Source: Bacteroidales bacterium
GTDB taxonomy: Bacteria > Bacteroidota > Bacteroidia > Bacteroidales > UBA932
Reading direction: 5' to 3'
DNA: 8,346 nucleotides
Assembly (NCBI GenBank): GCA_012513425.1
Contig: JAAZCF010000319.1
Span: 1 to 8,346 of the forward strand
Part shown: positions 1-7,742 of the stretch, in pieces
Position numbering within the stretch: position 1 is the stretch's first letter
Layout of the letters: every line of letters begins with the position of its first letter
Position numbers and translations under genes: made by a program
The notes under the pieces: model-generated
Databases searched by the model: none
Seen by the model: only the letters and a program-made list of their open reading frames with translations
What the model was told of the DNA's origin: nothing

Positions 1-24
1 ATTCGAACAGCTAATATATATATT

Positions 25-32
25 TATCTTCG
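25..32 (+). promoter_or_regulatory. Possible -7 box for the thioredoxin-like lipoprotein gene
   Basis: TATCTTCG matches the Bacteroidetes -7 consensus TAnnTTTG with one mismatch (C for T in the seventh position). It lies 18 bases before the ATG at 51, which would give a leader of about 12-15 bases. It follows an AT-dinucleotide-rich stretch at 12-24. No convincing -33 TTTG can be judged because the window begins just upstream. The placement is inferred from position and consensus only. Confidence 0.4.
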
Positions 33-50
33 TCACACAATTTATATATC

Positions 51-986
51 ATGAAAAAAGTTCTTTCAATATTTCTTGTTTTTGTTCTTGCTATATCTTG
101 CAAACCTAAAGCATCATTGAATCAGCCTTTTCCTCTGCTAAATGTGCCCAGTATGATAAATGGCCAAGATGAGGAGCTGGATTATATTGTTATTCACTAT
201 TGGGAACCTTTTTTTAGTGAGAATAGGGAATATCCTTCTGATACCAGTCTGCTTCTTGGCATTAGTAAAGAGGCTTTCAGACAAGCCTATATGGAATATA
301 TAACATATCTGACAGCAGTCAGTGTACCAAAATCTTTGCAGGCGCAGCAAATCTTGCTTGATAAGGCTGAGGCATTTCAAACAAGTCATTCCGACTGCAA
401 TATTTGGAGAGAAGTTATTGCTCTCAGCGACATTTTCCTCTTTGATCCAAATTCTCCTTTCAGAAGTGAGGAAATGTATATTCCCGTGCAGGAAAAGTTG
501 CTCAACTCACCATTAGCAAGTAAAGAGCAGAAAACTGAAGCAGCGCGCTTACTGCCATTACTTAAACTGAACAGACTTGGCACAACTGCAACAGATTTCC
601 TTTTTACATTGCGAAATGGACGTCAAATGAAGCTTTCTGACATACAAGCTCAATTTACTATTTTGCTCTTTTCAAACCCTGATTGCGAAAATTGTAAAGA
701 AGTGATAGAATATATCGGCTCACTGAATGAAGTTGATAATCTTATCAACAACAAATTTCTGGCTGTTGTGAATGTTCATCCTGATTCAGACCTTACGCAA
801 TGGTTTGAATATGCATCAATTTATCCTTCAAATTGGTATAATGGCTTTGATCAAGATATGGTCATAGCTGATAAGTTATATAACATCAGGGCTATACCAG
901 CAGTTTATTTGCTAGATAAAAACAAAACAGTAATCTTGAAAGATGCTCCTATTGAGACAGTTATTGCTTATCTGCAAAATCTCTAG
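51..986 (+). CDS. DUF5106/thioredoxin-like domain lipoprotein
   Basis: This 311-residue protein is probably a periplasm-facing lipoprotein with a thiol-disulfide or related redox role. It begins with Lys-Lys, a hydrophobic stretch and a lipobox-like LAISC, so Cys17 is the likely lipidated residue. No acidic cluster follows Cys17, so nothing suggests surface export by the Bacteroides lipoprotein export signal. Residues about 40-170 (HYWEPF, then helix-rich sequence) resemble the DUF5106 region found in front of TlpA-like domains in Bacteroidetes. Residues about 180-311 look like a thioredoxin fold: the strand FTILLFSNPDC leads into C212-E-N-C215, and AIP with Pro283 sits where the cis-proline loop is expected. 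The CENC pair differs from the CGPC/CxPC of classical thioredoxins, so the redox role is uncertain. The ATG at 51 is chosen because it gives the complete signal sequence. The last 26 bases overlap the end of pnuC on the other strand. Confidence 0.85.
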   Translation: MKKVLSIFLVFVLAISCKPKASLNQPFPLLNVPSMINGQDEELDYIVIHYWEPFFSENREYPSDTSLLLGISKEAFRQAYMEYITYLTAVSVPKSLQAQQILLDKAEAFQTSHSDCNIWREVIALSDIFLFDPNSPFRSEEMYIPVQEKLLNSPLASKEQKTEAARLLPLLKLNRLGTTATDFLFTLRNGRQMKLSDIQAQFTILLFSNPDCENCKEVIEYIGSLNEVDNLINNKFLAVVNVHPDSDLTQWFEYASIYPSNWYNGFDQDMVIADKLYNIRAIPAVYLLDKNKTVILKDAPIETVIAYLQNL

Positions 987-1650
987 CCATTTTGTTCCAC
1001 AAGATCTGGCCTCTAATAGAATTGATTAGATAAAAAACCCACATGAGCACCATCATGCCAGAGTGAGGCTCGCCATGAATAAATAGGCTGATCCACATAA
1101 TCAAGTAGATGGCATTGGAGATGTTCCAAAGCAACCATTGCTCCGAATATGCCTTAACCATAAGCAGCATTGCTACTACACATAGCATGGCGCTGGCGGA
1201 ATCTTGATAAGGCTTTGGATCTCCAAATTTACTCAAGATCCAGCCGCAGACAGCAATTAATGCTACTGTTGCCAATGATATCCAGATTCTGGCCTTGTTT
1301 GTGAGAAAGCGTGGAGCTACCAAATTATCACTACCTTCCTGCAGTCTTTTTCTCCATGAAAAGAAGCCAATAAACTCCATAGGCAGATAATATAATCCAT
1401 TGAGGGCTGCTGTTCCCCATAATTTTGATTGGAAATTTATGTAAGCATATAAAGCCACATTGATAAGGCCGAAAATGTAGTTGCTGAGATATCCTTTGGC
1501 ACCCAATACTACGCAAATAATGCCAGTAATGGAGACAATAGTGCCAATTATGTCAATCTCATTATTGGCGATTGAATATACTATGCTGCTTGCAATGATA
1601 CCTATTATCAAAAACCAATCAAATGGTCCAAATACTTTGTCTTTTTTCAT
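961..1650 (-). CDS. pnuC: PnuC-family nicotinamide riboside (or related vitamin) transporter
   Basis: This 229-residue inner-membrane protein has seven to eight hydrophobic segments (roughly 11-26, 33-51, 56-72, 82-99, 121-140, 152-167, 172-191, 198-212), as expected for PnuC. PnuC proteins facilitate diffusion of nicotinamide riboside, which a cytoplasmic kinase then traps for NAD synthesis; PnuT relatives carry thiamine. Family-like signatures are SNYIFGLINVALYAYINFQ (residues 56-74), the LYYLPMEFIGFFSWRKR stretch ending near residue 102, and the aromatic/Asn-rich helix QWLLWNISNAIYL (171-183). Length is normal. The ATG at 1650 lies only 3 bases after the stop of the upstream protease/propeller gene, so the two are probably co-transcribed and may be translationally coupled. 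No TPP riboswitch is seen before the operon and no thiamine or NAD gene is nearby, so the substrate cannot be settled from context. The 3' end overlaps the convergent lipoprotein gene. Confidence 0.9.
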   Translation of the reverse strand: MKKDKVFGPFDWFLIIGIIASSIVYSIANNEIDIIGTIVSITGIICVVLGAKGYLSNYIFGLINVALYAYINFQSKLWGTAALNGLYYLPMEFIGFFSWRKRLQEGSDNLVAPRFLTNKARIWISLATVALIAVCGWILSKFGDPKPYQDSASAMLCVVAMLLMVKAYSEQWLLWNISNAIYLIMWISLFIHGEPHSGMMVLMWVFYLINSIRGQILWNKMARDFADKQ

Positions 1651-1653
1651 TTT

Positions 1654-4608
1654 TTATAGTGAATAATATGTAACTAATCTAAAATTATTTTTCCAAGAAT
1701 TGCTAGGGATATCGTAGTAGCGAGCCCAGCGAACACCTATCTGTATTTCGGCGCCAATGTGGAAGAAATGGCCTTGAAGTAAAGCAGAAGTGCCATAAGA
1801 ATACATATTTACCCGATTAGGGCTGCATAGATTGTCTATAGCGTAATCAAAGAAAGGGATGAGATTGAGTCTCATTAGATATATCAATGTTGTAGGTTGG
1901 AAATCTCCTAGGTAAATAGGCACTCCATAGTCAACAGATAATTTAGCATAATCTCTAAGTATGTAGGATTGATATCCTCTTGGAACTGTCGCCATGTTTG
2001 GCAAATAACCTACTGACTTTTTGCCATTTTGAATTTGATATTGAAGGGATAGCTTTATTCCTTGCTGCTTGGTGATGCCAGGCAAATAACCATATAAATA
2101 AGCATAATTCATTCTGCCGCTGTTGCTAAGATCTCCTTTGGCATTAGCTCCACGAAGTTCAACTCCAATGCCAAGGCGAGGCATCAAATTGGTTTTTGTT
2201 TGTGGCAGCATACGATAATATCTCACTCCGTATTGGAGATTCATATTTTTGCGTGCAACATTGTCAAATAGCACGACTTCATCATTGCTGTAGTTGAATT
2301 GTATTTCAGAAATTAATCCGCTGTTCCAACCTGATTTGCCAAGATTGATTGGAAGGTATATTCTTGCAGACATATCAATTGCTGCAGTTTGAGTGGTATC
2401 AATGGATGTGAGGATATTGCCTTGCTCTGATACTGAGAGAATGGTCTTATGACGATCATTGTAGTCAGCTGTTAGTTCAATGGCAGGGTATAGACCAGAG
2501 TAAGTAAAATGCAGATGGCCTGCATGGAAACCGTTGTGGTATGAATAGCCTACCTGAGTGGCAGCGGTTCCGAGCAGATTTTGCATAAGAATAGTAGCTC
2601 CAGGGGCAGCCAACTGATAGAGGTAATCATAGCTCAAATCCAATATTCGATTTATACTGGCATAGAATGGAGCCCATGAATGAATTTGAAATGCATTTGA
2701 AAGACGACTGAAATGTTGTGAAGGAAGCAGAGCTATCGAATCTTTTAATTCAGTCTGCCTTTGTGCAGAGAGAGGCTGTACAAACGAATTGGCCTGTTCT
2801 GAAAAATAATCTGCAAAATAAAATTTATATGGTTGATTAATTGAAGCAGGGGTGCGTAATAATGAATCTGCAGAACTGCGAACAGGATGGTAACCTTTGT
2901 GGTCGTAGTATGTGTAGAAAAGGCTGTTGCTCTTGCTGTCGTAATTTGGTGAAAATACACCATAAGGAGCATTAGTCAATTTGTATATCTGCTTGCTGCT
3001 TGTAGAAAAACCATATACATTGGTGACTCCATCCAAGTCTGTAAGAAAAAGGATATCTTCGCCGTAATTTCCCAAATCGCGTAGGGTGCGAGTCTGCTCG
3101 GGAATTTCTGTTCGCCAAGCTTCGCAAGAGGCTCCTTCAAAAATATCTTTCAAATCAATAGAAAACAAACCCCAGCCGTCGGCAGTGATAATGCCTGCAT
3201 AAATCTGACCTTGCTTCCACACGGTTTGCTTTAATTGTCCGTCTTTTGGAACCGCTACTTTGGCAAGTTCTTGTCCGTCTCTATTTAAAATAACCAACAG
3301 AGATCTGGCATCCATAGAGTATTCGGTGACAGCAATATATTGTCCATCTTCACTAAGCGAAGGGTTGAAATATTTGCTGCCTTTGGTGAGATTAGTAATC
3401 TTTTTGCTATTTATGTTGTATTCTCGTATGATTGAATTGTCTTTTAATTCCCAACGAAGATCAGGAATAATTTCGCTCCAGATAAAAGTGCTATCTGAAC
3501 TTTTTTTCAATTGACTGACATAAGAAGTAGAAGCAAAAGGTCTCACAAATCTTTCATTTCCATCTGAATCTATGCTGATAAGCTGGCTGGCATCTTCATC
3601 TCCGCTTTTTATTGCATAAGTCAAACCTGCTGCCATTGGCATAGGAGAGTGATAGCTGGTGTAGTAATTATTCGGATTGTTGCTGAGGTACTGCATAGGA
3701 TTCATAGATCCCCTTTCCTCAAGGTCTTTGGACCAATATTCTCTGAATAATTGAACTCCAGATCTATAATGTTTTCTGGCTGTGTTTTTGGTGTAGCGAC
3801 GGAAAGAGGCATTGTAAATACCCAGATTATAAACCTCATAGGCCCAAGCTCTCATCAACTGCCCTGGATAGTGATAGTTGTTGCTGTAATATTTGGCAGT
3901 AGAGTGGAGAAAATAGCCCAAAGAGTATTTGTTTGGGGCATAATATCTATAAGATCCAAAGCGCCAATTGTCGTAGCTGCGGTTTTCTCCTTCCATTATT
4001 GAGGCTTTGATGCCCATAAGGAAGTCAGGGTCACGTCCTCTACCTGTCTGTGTAAAGTCTGTCTCTGTGTGGACTGCATCTCCTTCCAAAAACCATCCTG
4101 TAGGATAGAAGCCTACTCCAAGACCGGCAGATTGCTCGCCTAGCAACACATTCAAAAACTTAAAAAAGCCAGTAGTGTAATGAGTCATTTGACCAATGTG
4201 GCGAGCCTCATGCAGTGCAAGTTGGTTTTCCCAAGTGTCGGCATAGCCTCTTTCAAAAGGTGGAGTTGTGAGGATGTCAACTCTTTTTGGCGCCCATACT
4301 ACAGTGGCATTGCTCAAAGAGGAATATGGATGTAGAACTAAAGGAACATTTGCCATGTTAAGGTTCATTCCTTCGTTGACCAAATTTCTATTCTTTTCGA
4401 AATTAAATAAATAAACTCTCGCTAATGAGTCCATGGAGTCTGGATAGACAATGCTGTAATTTGCAGATTTAATTTTGCTCCATGATACTGAGCTAGGGTC
4501 TGAACCGAGTGTATAATATTGAGCATGAGCCACAGGCAAGGGGGTAACTGCAGACAGTATCAAGATGACTGCTGCAAGTTTTAATCCCCTATGAAGAAAA
4601 ATTCCCAT
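1654..4608 (-). CDS. Exported protein: HExxH metalloprotease-like domain, beta-propeller, probable outer-membrane beta-barrel
   Basis: This is a large exported protein of 984 residues from ATG 4608. An in-frame TTG at 4623 would add five residues, but it lies inside a probable -7 box, so ATG is preferred. The signal peptide (GLKLAAVILILSAVTPLPVAHA) probably ends at AHA-Q, about residue 30. Next comes a gluzincin-like domain: H-E-A-R-H at about 133-137 fits HExxH, and the Glu in GWFLEGDA, about 38 residues later, could be the third zinc ligand, as in peptidase MA-type proteins. Residues about 320-590 resemble TolB/PD40 propeller blades (PSLSEDGQYIAVTEY; LFLTDLDGVTNVYGFS). Residues about 655-984 alternate hydrophobic and aromatic residues in strand-like runs and end in FRLVTYYSL, as in an outer-membrane barrel. 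Proteolysis is inferred from the intact motif, the barrel from pattern alone, and the substrate is unknown. The gene is 3 bases upstream of pnuC and divergent from uvrC. Each domain call would need a structure prediction to confirm. Confidence 0.75.
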   Translation of the reverse strand: MGIFLHRGLKLAAVILILSAVTPLPVAHAQYYTLGSDPSSVSWSKIKSANYSIVYPDSMDSLARVYLFNFEKNRNLVNEGMNLNMANVPLVLHPYSSLSNATVVWAPKRVDILTTPPFERGYADTWENQLALHEARHIGQMTHYTTGFFKFLNVLLGEQSAGLGVGFYPTGWFLEGDAVHTETDFTQTGRGRDPDFLMGIKASIMEGENRSYDNWRFGSYRYYAPNKYSLGYFLHSTAKYYSNNYHYPGQLMRAWAYEVYNLGIYNASFRRYTKNTARKHYRSGVQLFREYWSKDLEERGSMNPMQYLSNNPNNYYTSYHSPMPMAAGLTYAIKSGDEDASQLISIDSDGNERFVRPFASTSYVSQLKKSSDSTFIWSEIIPDLRWELKDNSIIREYNINSKKITNLTKGSKYFNPSLSEDGQYIAVTEYSMDARSLLVILNRDGQELAKVAVPKDGQLKQTVWKQGQIYAGIITADGWGLFSIDLKDIFEGASCEAWRTEIPEQTRTLRDLGNYGEDILFLTDLDGVTNVYGFSTSSKQIYKLTNAPYGVFSPNYDSKSNSLFYTYYDHKGYHPVRSSADSLLRTPASINQPYKFYFADYFSEQANSFVQPLSAQRQTELKDSIALLPSQHFSRLSNAFQIHSWAPFYASINRILDLSYDYLYQLAAPGATILMQNLLGTAATQVGYSYHNGFHAGHLHFTYSGLYPAIELTADYNDRHKTILSVSEQGNILTSIDTTQTAAIDMSARIYLPINLGKSGWNSGLISEIQFNYSNDEVVLFDNVARKNMNLQYGVRYYRMLPQTKTNLMPRLGIGVELRGANAKGDLSNSGRMNYAYLYGYLPGITKQQGIKLSLQYQIQNGKKSVGYLPNMATVPRGYQSYILRDYAKLSVDYGVPIYLGDFQPTTLIYLMRLNLIPFFDYAIDNLCSPNRVNMYSYGTSALLQGHFFHIGAEIQIGVRWARYYDIPSNSWKNNFRLVTYYSL

Positions 4609-4620
4609 TAGAACAACCGA

Positions 4621-4628
4621 CAAAAGTA
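4621..4628 (-). promoter_or_regulatory. Probable -7 box for the protease/propeller-pnuC operon
   Basis: Read on the minus strand this is TACTTTTG, a full match to TAnnTTTG. It ends 12 bases before the ATG at 4608, leaving a leader of only about 5-9 bases. That placement argues against the TTG start at 4623, which would lie within the promoter. No clear -33 TTTG is seen at the usual distance. Confidence 0.5.
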
Positions 4629-4634
4629 ATTATT

Positions 4635-4642
4635 TATCTTTG
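4635..4642 (+). promoter_or_regulatory. Probable -7 box for uvrC
   Basis: TATCTTTG fully matches the Bacteroidetes -7 consensus TAnnTTTG and lies 19 bases before the uvrC ATG at 4662, predicting a leader of about 13-16 bases. It sits 6 bases from the opposing minus-strand -7 box at 4621-4628. No good -33 TTTG is present at 19-21 bases upstream. Confidence 0.6.
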
Positions 4643-4661
4643 TATTAGTAAGTATAAAGCA

Positions 4662-6461
4662 ATGGAAGTCAGGAAAAAAGTTGATTGTTTGCCACATTCG
4701 CCTGGAGTGTACAGGTTCCTTAACGATCAAGGAACAGTTATTTATGTGGGAAAAGCTAAGGATTTGAAGCGAAGAGTGTCGCAATATTTCAGGCCTGCTG
4801 AGTCTCTTGATAGAAAAACCAGAGTGATGGTGAGCAAAATAGCTGACCTTATGCACACTGTTGTTGCTACTGAAGAAGATGCTTTTCTTTTGGAAAATAA
4901 TTTGATAAAAGAATTGCAGCCACGCTATAATATTTTATTAAAAGACGGAAAAACTTACCCTTGGCTATGCATTAAAAATGAGACTTTCCCAAGAGTTTTC
5001 CTCACTCGCAGAGTTGTCAAAGATGGTTCACGCTATTTTGGCCCGTATAGTTCTGTGGTTACTGCTCATACATTGGTTGATTTGTTCTCAAGTATTTATA
5101 AGTTGCGCAACTGCAAATATGCGCTCACTGAAGAGAATATTGCTGCCGGAAAATTCAGAAAATGTCTCAATGCCCACCTGGATAAATGTGCAGCTCCATG
5201 TATTGGTCAAATGTCAGCTCAAGAATATGACGAGCAAATTGAGTCAATAATTGCTATTTTGAAAGGAGGCGTTGCGCAACTGATAAAACAGACAAAGGCA
5301 GCCATGGATGAAGCCTCTTCGCAGTTGAGGTTTGAAGATGCAAATGTGCAAAAAGAAAAGATGTTGATGCTAGAAAAGTTCTACTCCAAGTCGTTGGTTG
5401 TAAGTGCTTCTATTGACGATTTAGATGTCTTTTCTCTGATAGAGGATTCTTCTGATGCTTTTTGTAATTTCCTCAGAGTAAAAGGTGGATGCATTGTACA
5501 GAGCTTCAATATGGAGCTGAAGAGCCGCATTGAAGAGAGCAAAGAGCAGTTGCTGAGCTTGTTCATGGTGGAGATGATTTCAAAATTCGGTCCATTGTCC
5601 AAAGAGGTCATTGTTCCTTTTTACCCCGATACGACTTTCGAAGGCAGAAATGTGCATATTCCTTTGAAAGGTGATAAAGCTGCCCTAATGGAACTGAGCC
5701 GAAAGAATGCAGCAGCAATGAAGGCCGATAGGCTTAAACAAGAAGAGCATTTGCGTCCTGAGGAGCATTCTGCAAGAATTGTTGCCACCTTGAAAGCAGA
5801 TTTGGCTATGTTGGTAGAGCCACGGCACATAGAGTGCTTTGATAATTCAAATATTCAAGGAACTTCACCTGTTGCATCTTGTGTAGTGTTTCGAGATTGT
5901 AAGCCAAGCAAAAAAGAATATAGACATTTTAAGATCAAGACGGTTGTTGGAGCTAATGACTTTGCCTCAATGAAAGAAGTTGTCAACCGCAGATATAGCA
6001 GGATGTTGGCTGAAGGGGAGCCTTTGCCGGATTTGATAGTTGTAGATGGTGGACTTGGGCAGCTTCACTGCGCATTGGAGGCTCTGCAAGAGCTGGGAAT
6101 CGATGATAAAGTGAAGATAGTTGGTTTGGCAAAACGTTTTGAGGAAGTGATAGTACCTGGTGATCCTCATCCACTGTTTTTGAGTAAAAACTCAAGTTCT
6201 CTGAAGGTGATGATGCACATTAGAGACGAAGCCCACAGATTTGGAATTACTTTCCATCGCGATTTACGCAGTAAGGCTCAAATTCAAAGTGAATTGCTTG
6301 ATATAGAAGGAGTCGGCGAAGCTACTCAGACCAAGCTCATCAGAAATTTCAGAAGTGTGGCTAGAGTTAAGAAGGCAAGCGAGGCCGATTTGACGGCTGT
6401 GGTTGGAAAGAAGTTGGCTACTGCAATTTTCCGCCATTTTCACCCTGATTATTTACTATAA
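4662..6461 (+). CDS. uvrC: UvrABC excision nuclease subunit C
   Basis: UvrC makes the two incisions on either side of a DNA lesion after UvrA and UvrB have recognised and marked it, in cytoplasmic nucleotide excision repair. All expected parts are present in the 599-residue protein. The N-terminal GIY-YIG nuclease is seen as GVYRFL (15-20) and VIYVGKAKDLKRR (26-38), with catalytic-position Glu78 in LLENN. Four cysteines (C151, C168, C176, C180) match the iron-sulfur cluster positions of the family. A UVR/UvrB-binding helix pair covers about 205-240. The C-terminal RNase H-like nuclease contains ECFDNSNIQG (Asp394), LIVVDGGLGQL (Asp462) and EAHRFGITFHR (His525). A tandem helix-hairpin-helix DNA-binding region covers about 543-595 (LLDIEGVGEATQTKLI). 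Length is typical and nothing is damaged. It starts at ATG 4662 downstream of a consensus -7 box and appears to be transcribed alone. Confidence 0.98.
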   Translation: MEVRKKVDCLPHSPGVYRFLNDQGTVIYVGKAKDLKRRVSQYFRPAESLDRKTRVMVSKIADLMHTVVATEEDAFLLENNLIKELQPRYNILLKDGKTYPWLCIKNETFPRVFLTRRVVKDGSRYFGPYSSVVTAHTLVDLFSSIYKLRNCKYALTEENIAAGKFRKCLNAHLDKCAAPCIGQMSAQEYDEQIESIIAILKGGVAQLIKQTKAAMDEASSQLRFEDANVQKEKMLMLEKFYSKSLVVSASIDDLDVFSLIEDSSDAFCNFLRVKGGCIVQSFNMELKSRIEESKEQLLSLFMVEMISKFGPLSKEVIVPFYPDTTFEGRNVHIPLKGDKAALMELSRKNAAAMKADRLKQEEHLRPEEHSARIVATLKADLAMLVEPRHIECFDNSNIQGTSPVASCVVFRDCKPSKKEYRHFKIKTVVGANDFASMKEVVNRRYSRMLAEGEPLPDLIVVDGGLGQLHCALEALQELGIDDKVKIVGLAKRFEEVIVPGDPHPLFLSKNSSSLKVMMHIRDEAHRFGITFHRDLRSKAQIQSELLDIEGVGEATQTKLIRNFRSVARVKKASEADLTAVVGKKLATAIFRHFHPDYLL

Positions 6462-6495
6462 AAAATGGAGAGGATGCCACAAGTGACACCCTCTC
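6460..6495 (-). terminator. Rho-independent terminator of the xylanase gene
   Basis: On the minus strand the arms at 6495-6484 and 6479-6468 form a 12-bp stem (GAGAGGGTGTCA with TGGCATCCTCTC, including two G-U wobbles) with a CTTG loop. One intervening base pair-free stretch (CA) is followed by six U residues, complementary to A 6460-6465. It starts about 31 bases after the xylanase stop. On the plus strand the two wobbles become A-C mismatches and no U-run follows, so it should work mainly for the xylanase. The U-tract overlaps the uvrC stop codon. No separate terminator for uvrC is seen. Confidence 0.75.
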
Positions 6496-6526
6496 GTTTG
6501 TGATAGTAATAGGTTATTTTTTAGGG

Positions 6527-7630
6527 TTATTTAAGAGACTTATAATAGTTCTCTATGCTGAAGAACGGAGCTTTAGGTTTGTTTTCGCGGTCAAAAAGAA
6601 GAGGATAATCTAATCTTCCGCGGATAGCGAAGCCACGACCAAGCCATGAGCTGGCATCATTTACATTCCAAAAAATAACAGAAGAGATTTTGTCGCGATT
6701 TTCATGAAGAACTTTAAAATATGAAGCGTATGCATCGGCTTGAGCTTTTTCAACAACATCATAAGGTAGAGTATATTTCACAATCTGGCGCTCGGAAGCT
6801 TTAGGTGGGTGAATGCTGTTGTAAACAGTAAGGTCAAACTCTGTGATTTGAACATCAAGTCCAAGAGATGCAAAGCGGTTGATAGATTCTTCAATTTGCG
6901 CAGGAGTAACATCCATGCTCCAGTGTGCTTGCATACCAACTCCATCGATAGGAACGCCTGAATCAACAAGCTCTTTAAGCATCAAATAGCATTTTTCTCT
7001 TTTAACAGGATCAACCAAGTTGTAATCGTTGTAGTAAAGCTTTACGTTTGCAGGAGCATATTTGCGAGCTGTCTTGAAAGCCCAAGAAATAAATTCTGGT
7101 CCGCAAATGCGATACCATTCACTGCGTTCGCGATAGCGACCTTCGTTTTCGCCATCGTTCAAGGCTTCATTAACAACGTCCCAGTATATAACAACATCAC
7201 TTGGGAAGTGTTCAAAGACAGCCTTAATATATTTTTCATGTTTTGCATAAAGTTCTTCTTTTGTCAAATCAGTTCCGTCAGCATTTTTCATGTAGTTGCG
7301 AGGAATAGAAGCATGCCAGCAAAGTGTGTGACCTCTCATCTTTAGACCATTTTCCTTTGCAAAGTTTACAATTTTATCTGCATCAGTAAAATTATAACTG
7401 CCATCGGCTTGAATGATTCCGGCAGGCTTCATGGCGTTTTCAGCAGTAATTGTAGTGAAATTGTGGAGGATAGTCTTGGTGTCTTCATTTCCACTTACTT
7501 GGTTTGGATTGATAGCCACACCAATATAGAAATCGTCGCCGATTATCTGTTTAAGTGGAGTGTAGTCTTGTGCTTTGGCTGTGATGGCCAGAGCTGCTAC
7601 AGCAAGGCTTAAGGTTATTTTTTTAATCAT
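6527..7630 (-). CDS. Secreted endo-1,4-beta-xylanase, glycoside hydrolase family 10
   Basis: This enzyme cleaves internal beta-1,4 bonds of xylan with retention of configuration. The 367-residue protein has a signal peptide (IKKITLSLAVAALAITAKA, cleavage before Gln21), so it works in the periplasm or outside the cell. One GH10 (beta/alpha)8 barrel fills the rest, with no carbohydrate-binding module. Diagnostic motifs appear in order: ITAENAMKP (61-69), MRGHTLCWH (98-106), WDVVNEALNDG (150-160) with acid/base Glu155, YYNDYN (199-204), GVGMQAHW (230-237), DVQITEFD (259-266) with nucleophile Glu264, and the substrate-site SVIFWNVNDASSWL (317-330). The barrel is complete and the catalytic residues intact. 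The start at 7630 is set by the signal peptide. It has its own promoter and terminator and is divergent from a GH2 gene, which suggests shared regulation within a polysaccharide-use locus. The family call is firm; xylan as the natural substrate is inferred from the family. Confidence 0.95.
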   Translation of the reverse strand: MIKKITLSLAVAALAITAKAQDYTPLKQIIGDDFYIGVAINPNQVSGNEDTKTILHNFTTITAENAMKPAGIIQADGSYNFTDADKIVNFAKENGLKMRGHTLCWHASIPRNYMKNADGTDLTKEELYAKHEKYIKAVFEHFPSDVVIYWDVVNEALNDGENEGRYRERSEWYRICGPEFISWAFKTARKYAPANVKLYYNDYNLVDPVKREKCYLMLKELVDSGVPIDGVGMQAHWSMDVTPAQIEESINRFASLGLDVQITEFDLTVYNSIHPPKASERQIVKYTLPYDVVEKAQADAYASYFKVLHENRDKISSVIFWNVNDASSWLGRGFAIRGRLDYPLLFDRENKPKAPFFSIENYYKSLK

Positions 7631-7694
7631 AAAAGGTTATGTTATTTGGTATTAATAGAGTCTTCGTTTTCCATGATTTGTTTTCATCATTACA

Positions 7695-7702
7695 CAAAGT
7701 TA
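7695..7702 (-). promoter_or_regulatory. Probable -7 box for the xylanase gene
   Basis: On the minus strand this reads TAACTTTG, a full TAnnTTTG match. It lies 64 bases upstream of the xylanase ATG, predicting an untranslated leader of about 60 bases. No TTTG is seen 19-21 bases further upstream, where an imperfect palindrome (7706-7728) lies instead. Confidence 0.5.
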
Positions 7703-7705
7703 ATT

Positions 7706-7728
7706 AAAAGCTTATACTATATGCTTTT
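7706..7728. repeat. Imperfect palindrome upstream of the xylanase promoter
   Basis: AAAAGC at 7706-7711 is mirrored by GCTTTT at 7723-7728. Inside, after one T/T mismatch, TAT (7713-7715) pairs with ATA (7719-7721) around a 3-base centre. It adjoins the xylanase -7 box and covers its -33 position, so an operator role is plausible. A plus-strand terminator is less likely, because no plus-strand gene lies upstream even though a T-rich tract follows. Confidence 0.45.
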
Positions 7729-7742
7729 GTTGTTTTATTTTT

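Noticed and set aside
990..1015. Hairpin around CCACAAGATCTGG as a terminator near the pnuC/lipoprotein junction
   Set aside because: The pairing is very short, has no U-tract on either strand, and lies inside the pnuC coding region.
4609..4661. TPP or other riboswitch controlling pnuC
   Set aside because: The gap upstream of the operon is only 53 bases and is filled by the two promoters, leaving no room for a riboswitch leader. No THI-box-like sequence is seen.
5381..6195. Open frames on the minus strand opposite uvrC
   Set aside because: They lack recognisable motifs and lie wholly within the clear uvrC coding region, so they are reading-frame shadows.
6468..6495. Bidirectional terminator also serving uvrC
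   Set aside because: On the plus strand two stem positions become A-C mismatches and the hairpin is followed by GTTTGTG rather than a U-tract, so it looks one-directional.
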